Assembly (NCBI GenBank): GCA_964508195.1
Contig: CAZDSH010000001.1
Coordinates: forward strand, 124,001-188,000
From: JAAYEV01 sp964508195
GTDB taxonomy: Bacteria; Bacillota; Clostridia; Ch29
Reading direction: 5' to 3'
Length of the DNA: 64,000 nt
The notes under the pieces were generated by a model. It was not told where the DNA came from, searched no databases, and saw only the letters and a list, made by a program, of their open reading frames with translations. Shown in pieces: positions 52,260-60,768 of the stretch. The position numbers and the translations under genes are program-made. Numbering within the stretch: position 1 is the first letter of the stretch; every line of letters starts with the position of its first letter.

Positions 52260-53554
52260 CTTTTTATTTCCTCCTTCACGGCCCTTTTATTACTAGTTAA
52301 GAAATATGTAACGACATGTTCTATTTCGTCGGCTATGCCCGTTACATCTTCCTTTGTCACCTGTTCTATCCTCTCTACCAGTACCTCTGGGGTCATGTCG
52401 TGGCCGGATACAATTTTGTTTATTAAGAAATCTACGATCTGTAATTGATTGTCCTGCATAGAATGAATACCGTTTATCAGCGCCTTTTTTGCCGCGGTAA
52501 GCTCGCTATCCGATATGTTACCCCCTTGCATCTCGTCTAACTGTTCGTTTATTATGCCAAGGGTTTTGTCGTAATTATCTATCTCAATACCGGCACCTAT
52601 GACCATAAGTCCTTTAAAACTCTCTAACCGGGAAAAGGAATAATAGGCAAGGCTAGCCTTTTCCCTGACATTGTTAAAGAGCTTTGAATGTGCCCCTCCC
52701 CCTAGTATGCTGTTATAAACCAACATGGGAACGTATCGGACATCGGCATAATCCACGCCGGTGGTATAACCTATCGTAATTTTACCTTGGCTTACATCCA
52801 TAGGTTCAATTACTTCCCTAGGTTTATCCTGTTCGATGGATAATACATCCTGCCGTGGATATTTTATATCCAGCCTTTTAAGGGTCGGCGGATTGTCCAA
52901 AAAGGGTTTCAGATCGGCTATATCTACATCCCCCACTACGAATATATCTATAGGGGCCTCGGTTATAATATCCTCGTAATGCCTCGCTAACCCCTCGGGG
53001 GTCAGGCTCTTTAGTTCTTCCGTACCACCATATCTATACCTGCCGAAGGGCTGCCCCTTGGCCATCTCCTCGTAACATCGGTCTATAGAGTACTGAATCT
53101 TATCGTTTATCCTCGAATTTATCAGTTCTCCGAGATTGTGTTTCTCCTGATTAAAGTATTCCTCCTTAAAGCCTGTCCCTTCAATGAGCGGCCTCTCTAT
53201 AAGCCCCGTTAAAAAGTGCAGTATATCGGCTACTACACCTTCACCCTTAATAGTATACTTATCGCTTATCACATCGCTACCCATATAGATTAACTGCACA
53301 TCACCTTTTTTTAACACATCCACGTTTAACGAGGCGCCATAGCACTTTCCCAGGAATCTTTCAATAGCCCCCATATCCCTTAAATCCTCATTACCCCGTT
53401 TAAGCACACGGGGTAGCAGTGCATTGCCCGTCGTATTTACATCTAAGGACCGGTGAACCAAAAGGTTTACTGAAACTGTTTTGAATTTCGGTTCCCTAAT
53501 AAGATATAAATTGATCCCTTCTCCAAGCCGTTCTTTGTAGTATATACCCTCCAT
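52256..53554 (-). CDS. M16-like protein lacking the zinc motif (YfmF-like)
   Basis: 432 residues with the M16 fold: VSVNLLVHRSLDVNTTGNALLPRVLKRG-type start and ITIGYTTGVDYADVRYVPMLVYNSILGGGAHSKLF-type core. Where an active M16 enzyme has HxxEH the sequence reads LLPRVLKRG, so this subunit cannot bind catalytic zinc. It probably forms the non-catalytic half of a heterodimer with the overlapping downstream gene. AAAAGGAGGACAACGG precedes the ATG. Confidence 0.9.
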   Translation of the reverse strand: MEGIYYKERLGEGINLYLIREPKFKTVSVNLLVHRSLDVNTTGNALLPRVLKRGNEDLRDMGAIERFLGKCYGASLNVDVLKKGDVQLIYMGSDVISDKYTIKGEGVVADILHFLTGLIERPLIEGTGFKEEYFNQEKHNLGELINSRINDKIQYSIDRCYEEMAKGQPFGRYRYGGTEELKSLTPEGLARHYEDIITEAPIDIFVVGDVDIADLKPFLDNPPTLKRLDIKYPRQDVLSIEQDKPREVIEPMDVSQGKITIGYTTGVDYADVRYVPMLVYNSILGGGAHSKLFNNVREKASLAYYSFSRLESFKGLMVIGAGIEIDNYDKTLGIINEQLDEMQGGNISDSELTAAKKALINGIHSMQDNQLQIVDFLINKIVSGHDMTPEVLVERIEQVTKEDVTGIADEIEHVVTYFLTSNKRAVKEEIKR

Positions 53555-53642
53555 CCGTTGTCCTCCTTTTCTATGTCCCTTAAGGGTGTTATCCCTTGTT
53601 TTGTATGTAGATGCCTATATACCTTAATTTATAATATTATTA

Positions 53643-53654
53643 AGAGTTAACTCT
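53643..53654. repeat. 12-bp perfect palindrome upstream of the M16 pair
   Basis: AGAGTTAACTCT is a perfect palindrome about 90 bases upstream of the M16 pair, next to an AT-rich -10-like TATAAA. A second small hairpin, TGAATCC/GGATTCA, lies some 20 bases away. Possible operator; no owner is evident. Confidence 0.35.
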
Positions 53655-53741
53655 ATATTTATCCATATAACCATGAATCCCTTCTTTGGATTCAATAAAG
53701 ACCTATAAAAATTGCCCTTACAAGGCCAAAAACCGGCGATA

Positions 53742-54956
53742 TTAATCCTCGAACAGATCCCACGCCATTTCAAGCCTTTCTATCAGTGCGTCTATTAAAT
53801 GTTCGCTATCCCCCCAGGGACCTATAAACTCCACATCCATATATTCCGGTAGGTTTAGCTTTTCCAGAGTCCTAGGCAACGTCCTTTGAACGTTCAAATC
53901 CAAGCTTTCAAACCCCGCGGCCACTACGATGAGTTTATCTATTTGGTGTTCCATAAGAGAATCCGCCGCATCCCTTATCCCAGGCCGCCTATGACGTAGG
54001 TAAGCAACCTTTATCCTTTTATTCTCATACCCGTTTTTCATTACGCTCTCCTTAATCTTATTATAGAAAACTGCTTCCCGTTTAACGGCCTCGGGATATC
54101 TTTTTCGAATTTTTTTGTCATTCCCCGTCGCTACCAACACAATCCCTATCTGGTCCGGGTCCCTTCCCCGGGCCCCTTCTATAATACGTTGTTCGTAATA
54201 GGAAATAAGTGCATCATGATTCCAAAGGGGAAATGTAAACTTTACTTCGGCTTTTATACCGCTTTTGTTTATCGTGTCTAATATTTTGGCATCTATTATC
54301 CCTTTATAGGGCTGCTCTACTAATAAGTTATTTAACACGATTATTTTATTATACCCATCATTTAAAATATCCCCCACCGATGTTTCAATAAAGGGCGGCC
54401 CGAAGAGGTTTGCCCTGTATAGCCTAAACTCATCGCCGATCCTTTTACTGAGTTCATTGTACAGGTTTTCACCGGTTCCGATACAATATCCCCAATCGGT
54501 CCCTTTAATGTTTCGTTTTAACTGTAATGCTCTAACGGGCATATTCCACCATCTTACGCCGTCCATACCTACTTTTCTTTTTATGTTTAACCGATACAAC
54601 ACATCCTTATAATTGTATTCGCTAAGCTCCCCGGGCGAAAGGAGCAATAGGGCTATCTCTTCCCTCCTTTCCGATGGACATATCTCGCTTACGCTAGTTT
54701 TAACCGGGGATACACAAAACAAAAGAGCGCATAAAAGGTACCCACAAATCGTGATCCCCGCAATACCCAGTACCATCATTACCTTTCCCCTACGCTTTTT
54801 TATTAAAACCATAAGGGTAAAAAATATTGAGCACAAAAGAATAATCTCTATTAATTGCGAAACACCCTGCAGAGCCATAGCCATGGCGATAGAAAAGCCC
54901 ATTAAAAGCCCGAGGAACATTAACAACAAATTTTTTAAACCTAGACCAGCCCTCAT
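53742..54956 (-). CDS. Membrane-anchored ferrochelatase/CbiX-fold protein lacking catalytic residues
   Basis: 404 residues. Three membrane spans (about 9-30, 33-52, 58-84) precede a soluble domain. That domain follows bacterial ferrochelatase in order: LYRANLFGPPFIETSVGDIL with DGYNKIIVL (180-209), FPLWNHDALISYYEQRI (242-258), GIVLVATGND (271-280), LIVVAAGFESLDL (342-354) and PWGDSEHLIDALIERL (380-395). In true ferrochelatases the fourth block is SAHSLP and the fifth GFVADHLEV, with catalytic H and E. Here they are T and a non-acidic residue, so metal insertion is unlikely. Function unknown. GGAGGGG precedes the ATG; it stands alone. Confidence 0.6.
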   Translation of the reverse strand: MRAGLGLKNLLLMFLGLLMGFSIAMAMALQGVSQLIEIILLCSIFFTLMVLIKKRRGKVMMVLGIAGITICGYLLCALLFCVSPVKTSVSEICPSERREEIALLLLSPGELSEYNYKDVLYRLNIKRKVGMDGVRWWNMPVRALQLKRNIKGTDWGYCIGTGENLYNELSKRIGDEFRLYRANLFGPPFIETSVGDILNDGYNKIIVLNNLLVEQPYKGIIDAKILDTINKSGIKAEVKFTFPLWNHDALISYYEQRIIEGARGRDPDQIGIVLVATGNDKKIRKRYPEAVKREAVFYNKIKESVMKNGYENKRIKVAYLRHRRPGIRDAADSLMEHQIDKLIVVAAGFESLDLNVQRTLPRTLEKLNLPEYMDVEFIGPWGDSEHLIDALIERLEMAWDLFED

Positions 54957-55013
54957 AAAACCCCTCCTTCCTTTTCTAACTAATATTTATGCCATGGCTC
55001 CCGTATAAATAAC

Positions 55014-55053
55014 ACAAAAAAACAATGAGGACCCGGGATATTCCCGGGTCCTC
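55014..55053 (-). terminator. Intrinsic terminator of pduL
   Basis: GAGGACCCGGGA and TCCCGGGTCCTC form a perfect 12-bp stem with a 3-base loop, followed by ATTG and seven T on the minus strand. Confidence 0.92.
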
Positions 55054-55088
55054 CCAAAAAGATGTTTTCTTCTGGATCTTAATGCCTA

Positions 55089-55667
55089 TTAATCGGTGAT
55101 CACTTCTACCATATCGCCGTTGCTAAGGCCCGCTGCATTGCCTTCTTCCACGTCTATGTGCATATCCAGTGCAAAGTTTGGCGCTACCCTTATAAGTACA
55201 TTTTCAAATACGAGACCTCGCATACCCTCGGCCCTGACCTTAACCCTTTGGAAATCCTCTACGCCAAAGGCCTTCGCATCGTCAGGGTGCATGTGAATAT
55301 GCCTTGCCGCTACTATAACGCCTTTATCCAGCTCTACCTCACCCTTTGGCCCGATAATCTTTGCGCCGGGGGTACCCTCTATGTCCCCGGAATCCCTTAC
55401 CGGAACCTTAAGCCCTAGCTTATAGGAATCCGATACCGATATCTCAATCTGTGTTGCACTCCTTACGGGACCTAGAATCCTAACGCCTTTAAGCGTCCCC
55501 TTCGGCCCTACTATGTCTACTTTTTCCTCACAGGCGTATTGCCCCGGTTGGGTTAAAATTTTAAACTCCGTCAGCTGATGCCCCTCACCGAAGAGTTTGT
55601 CGAGGTGTTCCTGTGTTACGTGTAAGTGCCTATTGGAAAGTCCAATGGATACCTTTTTACCGCTCAT
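55089..55667 (-). CDS. pduL: PduL-type phosphotransacylase
   Basis: 192 residues. Two zinc-site motifs, GLSNRHLHVTQ (9-19) and VAARHIHMHPDDA (about 118-130), and two beta-barrel PduL repeats identify the family, which exchanges CoA and phosphate on propanoyl or acetyl groups. There is no N-terminal encapsulation helix and no shell-protein gene nearby, so it is likely a free housekeeping phosphotransacetylase making acetyl phosphate for ATP formation. Acetate kinase is not in the window. GGAGGAGAATGT precedes the ATG. Confidence 0.93.
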   Translation of the reverse strand: MSGKKVSIGLSNRHLHVTQEHLDKLFGEGHQLTEFKILTQPGQYACEEKVDIVGPKGTLKGVRILGPVRSATQIEISVSDSYKLGLKVPVRDSGDIEGTPGAKIIGPKGEVELDKGVIVAARHIHMHPDDAKAFGVEDFQRVKVRAEGMRGLVFENVLIRVAPNFALDMHIDVEEGNAAGLSNGDMVEVITD

Positions 55668-55773
55668 ACATTCTCCTCCTAACCCCTTTAGGTTTTTATT
55701 TGTTAAAACAATTCCCCTAGCTGGAAATTGTGCTATACCGTTAATTTTATCAGATTTAATAATATATTGCCAG

Positions 55774-56868
55774 CTACCTCGTGCCTATGTATTCGATATA
55801 ACTTTTATAATTTGCGCCCATACAATCTAAGGAATCCCCTGCAAACTTTTCACAAAGCTCCTTAGCTATTTCCCAGGCTACCGCGGCCTTCGCTACCACC
55901 GCTGCAGCGTCTATAGCGCATACATCTGAACGCTGGTACACCGCCTTAACCTCTTCCTTTGTTTCCATATCAACGCTTGGTAAGGGTTTTGCCAGGGTGG
56001 GTATAGGTTTAAAGGCGCAGCGCAGAACTAATGGGCTTCCGTTCGTCACGCCCCCTTCTAGGCCGCCGGCATTATTGGTCTTTCGGTAATACCCTACATC
56101 CCCATTGTAGAATATCCCATCATGTACCTGGGATCCCCTAAGATCCGCTACCTTAAAGCCCATACCTATTTCGATACCCTTTATACCCTGAATGCTCATA
56201 AGGGCCCTAGCCAGTTTGCCATCTAGCCTCCGATCGTAATGGACATAGCTGCCTAGCCCCGGGGGTAACCCCGTAGCCGTTATTTCCAATACACCCCCCA
56301 GGGTGTCCCCGTCTTCCCGGGCACCTTTGATAATCCCCTTTGCCGAGCTTTCCGATGCATCGTCGCCAAGCCGTATACCGCCTATGCTTATTACTTTCTT
56401 TTCTATCCCTATATCAAACTGCTGCAACAACTGTAGGGCCACGGCACCTACTGCGGTCCTTATAGCGGTTTCCCGGGCGCTGGCCCTTTCTAAGACGTTC
56501 CTTATATCCCTATGATTATATTTAATGGCCCCGGCGAGGTCCGCATGCCCCGGGCGTGGCCTTTTTATGGGTTCGTCAATGGCGGCCACCGTTTCGGCAA
56601 CCATTGCGTCCTTCCAGTTCTCCCAGTCCTTATTTTCTATATATAGGCAAAGGGGGCTACCCAGGGTGTAACCACCCCTCATCCCTGATAGCACCCTTAC
56701 GCTATCCTTTTCGATCTGCATCCTTTCGCCCCTGCCACTTCCCCTTTGCCTTTCGGCAAGGACCTCGTTAATACTTTTAAGGTCTATGGGCATATTCGAC
56801 GGAAGGCCTTCTATTATCGCGCAAAGCCCTATACCATGGGATTCCCCCGCGGATAAATATCTTAACAT
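55774..56868 (-). CDS. aroC: Chorismate synthase
   Basis: 364 residues. Signatures: AGESHGIGLCAIIEG (7-21), RPGHADLAGAIKYNHRDIRNVLERASAR-type FMN/substrate segment (95-122) and NAGGLEGGVTNGSPLVLR. It converts EPSP to chorismate with reduced FMN. It stands alone; no other shikimate genes are present. TATAAT at 56903-56898 (with only a poor -35) lies just upstream and may be its promoter. Confidence 0.97.
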   Translation of the reverse strand: MLRYLSAGESHGIGLCAIIEGLPSNMPIDLKSINEVLAERQRGSGRGERMQIEKDSVRVLSGMRGGYTLGSPLCLYIENKDWENWKDAMVAETVAAIDEPIKRPRPGHADLAGAIKYNHRDIRNVLERASARETAIRTAVGAVALQLLQQFDIGIEKKVISIGGIRLGDDASESSAKGIIKGAREDGDTLGGVLEITATGLPPGLGSYVHYDRRLDGKLARALMSIQGIKGIEIGMGFKVADLRGSQVHDGIFYNGDVGYYRKTNNAGGLEGGVTNGSPLVLRCAFKPIPTLAKPLPSVDMETKEEVKAVYQRSDVCAIDAAAVVAKAAVAWEIAKELCEKFAGDSLDCMGANYKSYIEYIGTR

Positions 56869-56917
56869 CTTTAAACACCGCCTATGGATTTTTTATTATT
56901 ATACTACACTTTTTATG

Positions 56918-56976
56918 AATAAAAAAATAGGGGCCGGAATTGTCCCTTTTAAAACTGGACATTAACCGTCCCCTAT
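56918..56976 (-). terminator. Intrinsic terminator of the SleB-type gene
   Basis: ATAGGGG (56976-56970) and CCCCTAT (56933-56927) pair around a loop with an inner GTCC/GGGAC pairing; seven T follow. Confidence 0.8.
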
Positions 56977-57023
56977 TCTAGAGACGTTTCTAGATTCATA
57001 ATCCCCTTAGTATAATCTAACCC

Positions 57024-57629
57024 CTAGGGGCAATAAAAGTCATGGTTGCCTATAGTCGTTACGTATTCTAACCTTTCCCTAAACCATTTGGCAGCACCCT
57101 TGCCTGCAAGGTTTTCATATATAAAAAACAGTGCATTCCCTACGGTTTGCCCGTTATCCCCCGCGGGTTTTTCCCCCGCTAAGGCATCCATAGCGGCTCT
57201 ATAGGCCTCTTCACCGGGTTCTTTGTTCTTCCATCCGCCATCGGTTAACGGTTGAAATTGGCCCCTTTGGTATATTACGCCCTTTATAGTATCGGGAAAG
57301 TTTTCGCTCATAACCCTATTCAGTACAACAGCCCCGACCGCTACCTTACCGTCATAGGGCTCATAGCGGGCTTCACACTCTATTATCTTTGCTAATAGGT
57401 AAAGGTCCTCCTCCTTATCCTTATCTATCCCCTTTGCGCCTCGGCTTACTACGGCCCCTGGGCTTAATGCAGCGGGCATCATCCTTTGATCCTGTAAAGG
57501 CGTTACCCCCGGGGCACTAAGATAAGTATCCTCTATAGGTTTAACGCTATCCTGTCCCCCCGTTAGCAGTATCATCGCCGTTATTGAAATGACGGCCCAG
57601 AATACTGCCCTTTGTGCTTTTATCATCAT
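57024..57629 (-). CDS. SleB-type cell wall hydrolase (germination or remodelling lytic enzyme)
   Basis: 201 residues from tandem ATGs at 57629/57626 with AGGAGG upstream; the longer frame lacks a ribosome site. Signal-anchor (about 10-24), linker, then the Hydrolase_2 domain: AKIIECEARYEPYDGKVAV with the catalytic glutamate (E86 region), GAVVLNRVMSENFPDTI and VIYQRGQFQPLTDGGW. SleB and CwlJ cleave spore cortex; related vegetative enzymes exist, and the lack of a peptidoglycan-binding domain fits the shorter type. A leader with its own promoter and terminator precedes it. Confidence 0.88.
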   Translation of the reverse strand: MMIKAQRAVFWAVISITAMILLTGGQDSVKPIEDTYLSAPGVTPLQDQRMMPAALSPGAVVSRGAKGIDKDKEEDLYLLAKIIECEARYEPYDGKVAVGAVVLNRVMSENFPDTIKGVIYQRGQFQPLTDGGWKNKEPGEEAYRAAMDALAGEKPAGDNGQTVGNALFFIYENLAGKGAAKWFRERLEYVTTIGNHDFYCP

Positions 57630-57746
57630 TTTCTCCTCCTGCTTATGGAAACTTAAACCAACACAAGTCAGAACTATACCATGTATTGGAATACATTGCA
57701 ACCTCCCTACTGTTTATATCCATTTTTTATATAAAATATAACCATA

Positions 57747-57956
57747 AAAAAAAGACCGCTCGTTTAGCGATCCCATAATTCTTTCCCTCCAGCCTTTATC
57801 CTGTACCGTAAACCCGATCTTTGGGTTGGATCCTAAGTGATTTTAAATAAACGCCATGACCCCCCATATCGGTTTTTTACCCCTTTAAAACCTTAAAAAA
57901 ATCATCCCTCCGACAATTTTTCCGCCACTTATACGACAGATGCATAAAAGACACAA
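57747..57956 (-). promoter_or_regulatory. Candidate leader RNA (promoter plus terminator) upstream of the SleB-type gene
   Basis: The 340-base gap between punA and the SleB-type gene has no ORF. On the minus strand TTGTGT (57956-57951) and TATAAG (57933-57928) with a 17-base spacer could start a transcript near 57921. About 150 bases later a terminator forms: GATCGCT/AGCGGTC then eight T (57773-57747), still 118 bases upstream of the SleB-type start. Between them are helices such as AACCC/GGGTT and GGTTTT/AAAACC. This could be a riboswitch-like attenuator or a distant punA terminator. I could not match it to a known class. Confidence 0.45.
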
Positions 57957-57969
57957 AATTATTAATACA

Positions 57970-58788
57970 TTAAAGCCTTTTTAATATTTCTTTAAGCAAC
58001 GCCACGAACTTTGCCTGGGATTTCTGTCCTACCTCCAGTACCTTTTCATGACTCGGTACATGATCCGATACCCCCGCGGCCATATTGGTTATACAGGAGA
58101 TACCTAGCACCCTCATACCGCAATGGGCTGCGGCGATAACCTCCGGTACCGTGGACATGCCTACTGCATCGCCGCCGATAATTCTGAGCATTTTTATCTC
58201 CGCGGGGGTTTCATAACTAGGGCCCGTGACGCCGCAGTAGACCCCCTTCTTTATTCCTAACCTAAGTTCCTTTGCACAGGCTAGGGCAATATCGACGAAT
58301 CCCTTATCGTAGGCTTTAGTCATACCGGGAAACCTCTCTCCTAGCTCATCTACATTCGGACCGATAAGGGGGTTATGTCCCATCATATTTATGTGATCCG
58401 TTATAACCATCAAATCACCGGCTTCGAAGGACCTGTTTATGCCCCCCGCGGCATTTGTAACTATAAGCTTTTCTACGCCCGTAAGCCTTAATGCCCGTAC
58501 TGGAAATACTACCTTGTCCATGGTATAGCCCTCATAGTAATGAAACCTGCCCTGCATTGCTATAACGTGCCTTCCCATAAGTTTGCCGGATATTAACCGT
58601 CCCGCATGTCCCTTTACCGTCGATAGGGGAAACCCTGGAATGTCTGTATATTCGATCATTTTTTTATTTTCGAAACATTCCGCTAAATAGCCTAATCCGG
58701 AACCTAGGATCATACCGATAGTAGTTTTCCTTTCAAGTTTATCCTTTATAAATTCCGCCGCTTTTTTATATTCCTCTATCCTTTCCAA
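57970..58788 (-). CDS. punA: Purine-nucleoside phosphorylase (trimeric type)
   Basis: 272 residues from a TTG at 58788, placed seven bases after AGGGAGGG; the longer frame includes that ribosome site. GMILGSGLGYLAE near residue 26, KGHAGRLISGKLMGR, VTNAAGGINRSFEAGDLM and VGMSTVPEVIAAAHCGM form the phosphate and purine sites of the low-molecular-mass family acting on guanosine, inosine and deoxy forms. It releases (deoxy)ribose 1-phosphate; deoC, two genes upstream, fits the same salvage route. Confidence 0.96.
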   Translation of the reverse strand: MERIEEYKKAAEFIKDKLERKTTIGMILGSGLGYLAECFENKKMIEYTDIPGFPLSTVKGHAGRLISGKLMGRHVIAMQGRFHYYEGYTMDKVVFPVRALRLTGVEKLIVTNAAGGINRSFEAGDLMVITDHINMMGHNPLIGPNVDELGERFPGMTKAYDKGFVDIALACAKELRLGIKKGVYCGVTGPSYETPAEIKMLRIIGGDAVGMSTVPEVIAAAHCGMRVLGISCITNMAAGVSDHVPSHEKVLEVGQKSQAKFVALLKEILKRL

Positions 58789-59002
58789 AGATTGTCCCTC
58801 CCTATGCAATTAGTATAGTTGCTTTACCGATGAATTTTGCCGCCGTTTATACTTGTTAACATAAAGCCTCGGTTATCATATCTCTAAACATCAGCCGCTT
58901 CTCTGTGGCCCATAAGTTTTAAACGCACTTTTTAGGTTTTTGTGCAATCATTTTTGGCATATTATTTATAGCGGTTTTCTCAGTCTAGTATACCATTTTA
59001 AC

Positions 59003-59033
59003 AAAAAAAAGAAAAACCTGCACTCTGTGCAGG
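59003..59033 (-). terminator. Intrinsic terminator of the M23 peptidase gene
   Basis: CCTGCAC (59033-59027 complement) and GTGCAGG with a 3-base loop, followed by TTTTTCTTTTTTTT, abutting the stop codon at 59034. Confidence 0.92.
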
Positions 59034-60161
59034 CTATATTCCTAACCATGGTCTGGGGTTAACTACCTCTCCATCCTTTCTAACCTCGAAGTGCAGGTGC
59101 GGCCCTGTGGATACGCCGGTACTTCCCGATAATGCTATGGTCGTCCCTGCGGCGACAACCGCCCCGACTTTGACCTTAAGGCTCGAATTGTGCGCATAGA
59201 GGGTTACTATCCCGCCGCCGTGGTCCACCATCACCGTTTCACCGTATCCGCCGTAGGTATCGGAATATATTACCCTCCCGGCTCCCGCTGCCACTACTTT
59301 TTTGCCCCAGGGAACGCGTATGTCTATGCCGGAATGGAACTTGTTCGTCTTGTATATGGGATGCAACCGCCATCCGTAGTCCGATGTGATATAAGTATAG
59401 CCCGGGGCCGGCCATACAAACTTCCCGCCTACGAATTCGCCGCCCTGGGTAAGACTAAGTATTGTCTGCGTTATCTGTCTTGAGGTTTCTTCGAGCTCCG
59501 CCAACATCTTGTCCAATTCTTTTTCGTCGTTTTTTACCCTGGCTAGGGCACTATTCCTGCTGGCAGTAACGGTTTTAATCTCTTCCTTCTGCCTAAGGAG
59601 ATTGTTTTTAAGGGTTAGCATCTTTATTTCTTTTTCCTTAACTTCGTCCTCCTTAGCCTGTACTAAATCCCGGTATCCCTTTAGCTCCTCTAGTATGGAG
59701 ATATCGTAATCCGCAACTTTACTTACAAGATAAAATCGGGAAACAAAATCCGAAAAACTCTCCGCGTTAAGGAGTACCTCCAGATAGCCGTAGCCGCTGT
59801 TTTTATACATAGTTCTGAGCCTTTGTTTATAAAGGTCATCCCTTTTCTCTAGCTCTTTTTGGGCTTCTTCTAACTCCGCGGCAACCCTTTCTAACTCTTT
59901 TCTGGTAGCGTCAATATCCCTTTCTACCCGGCCTAATTGATTCTCCGCCTCGTTTAATTGGTTGTTCAGCCTTTCTAACTCTTTAATGAGGCTATTTTTC
60001 TGCTGTTGGATGTCCTTAAGCTCCCCTTGCCTATCTTGCATCTCCCGTTGTATTTCCTCAAGTTTTTTTTGTTCCTCTGCGAGGTTTGCATAAACCGCTG
60101 TGCTATGTAATAAAACTATTGACGCCGCCACTATTATCGACACTAATCTGGATTTTCCCAT
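59034..60161 (-). CDS. Secreted M23 peptidase with long coiled coil (EnvC/CwlO-like)
   Basis: 375 residues from the ATG at 60161 (CAGGGGG eight bases upstream). A signal peptide (1-25, ending STAVYA) is followed by a coiled coil from about 28 to 235 and a LytM/M23 domain. The domain carries zinc residues in FHSGIDIRVPWG and the C-terminal TGPHLHFEVRKDG, with GYGETVMVDHGGG between. It is an extracellular endopeptidase or an amidase activator. A 6-bp inverted repeat (TTACAG/CTGTAA, 60270-60286) lies in its upstream region. Confidence 0.93.
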   Translation of the reverse strand: MGKSRLVSIIVAASIVLLHSTAVYANLAEEQKKLEEIQREMQDRQGELKDIQQQKNSLIKELERLNNQLNEAENQLGRVERDIDATRKELERVAAELEEAQKELEKRDDLYKQRLRTMYKNSGYGYLEVLLNAESFSDFVSRFYLVSKVADYDISILEELKGYRDLVQAKEDEVKEKEIKMLTLKNNLLRQKEEIKTVTASRNSALARVKNDEKELDKMLAELEETSRQITQTILSLTQGGEFVGGKFVWPAPGYTYITSDYGWRLHPIYKTNKFHSGIDIRVPWGKKVVAAGAGRVIYSDTYGGYGETVMVDHGGGIVTLYAHNSSLKVKVGAVVAAGTTIALSGSTGVSTGPHLHFEVRKDGEVVNPRPWLGI

Positions 60162-60339
60162 GCTAAAGACCCCCTGGATACAATGTTCTCCATCCATTTT
60201 ATATCATAGGGGCCTATTTTGTCATACCCTTTGATGAAAATTTAATATAATTGTAACACTTCATAATTATTACAGATTTCCTGTAAATATTTGTACCTCA
60301 ATTATACTCCGGGTATCCTTAGACCATAGCCCCGCTCCT

Positions 60340-60768
60340 TTACATATCCCACAGGGCCAGTTTCGTTGTTTCGTCGTATTTGCGTTCAAGGATCTCCCCC
60401 TCAAACTCATTGATTATAACCTCCGCCGCGAAAACAATCGTACCTTCCGCAAGGTGGCCTCCGAAGCTATGGCCCTTATCGTCCCCGAGCGTTATATGGG
60501 CGTGTATGAAGGGTTTACCATCCTTCGTCGTGATGTTCCCCATAAGACTTAAAACCTCCATGGGCTTTTCAAATAGAATGTCCCTATACTGTCCATTGCT
60601 ACTATCGTAAAACCCTAATACCGCCCGCTTTACCGCACCGATCATCTGTAGTTTGCCGCACCTTATATCCTTTTTTGTCACAAATTCCGTTAACCCCTTA
60701 AGAAGGTCCGAGCCATGGGGTATGCGGCCTATATGCGTTTTTTTGTAAGCGTACTCATTCATTGCCAT
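60340..60768 (-). CDS. PPC/DUF296 domain protein
   Basis: 142 residues, a single PPC domain. FIHAHITLGDDKGHSFGGHL near residues 88-107 carries the conserved histidines, and GKLQMIGAVKRAVLGFYD near 38-55 the core strand. In plants the domain accompanies AT-hook DNA-binding proteins; free bacterial versions form trimers and have no clear function. Its ATG overlaps the deoC stop (TAATG) and has AGGAGG seven bases upstream, so the pair is co-expressed. Possibly linked to nucleoside metabolism. Confidence 0.87.
   Translation of the reverse strand: MAMNEYAYKKTHIGRIPHGSDLLKGLTEFVTKKDIRCGKLQMIGAVKRAVLGFYDSSNGQYRDILFEKPMEVLSLMGNITTKDGKPFIHAHITLGDDKGHSFGGHLAEGTIVFAAEVIINEFEGEILERKYDETTKLALWDM

Noticed and set aside
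57900..57960. c-di-AMP (ydaO) or guanidine riboswitch
   Set aside because: Short phrases such as GGATAAAGGCTGGAGGGA looked suggestive, but the conserved core blocks of either class are absent.
58789..59002. Purine riboswitch upstream of punA
   Set aside because: No paired helices with the conserved purine-aptamer loops were found; the gap shows no clear signal.
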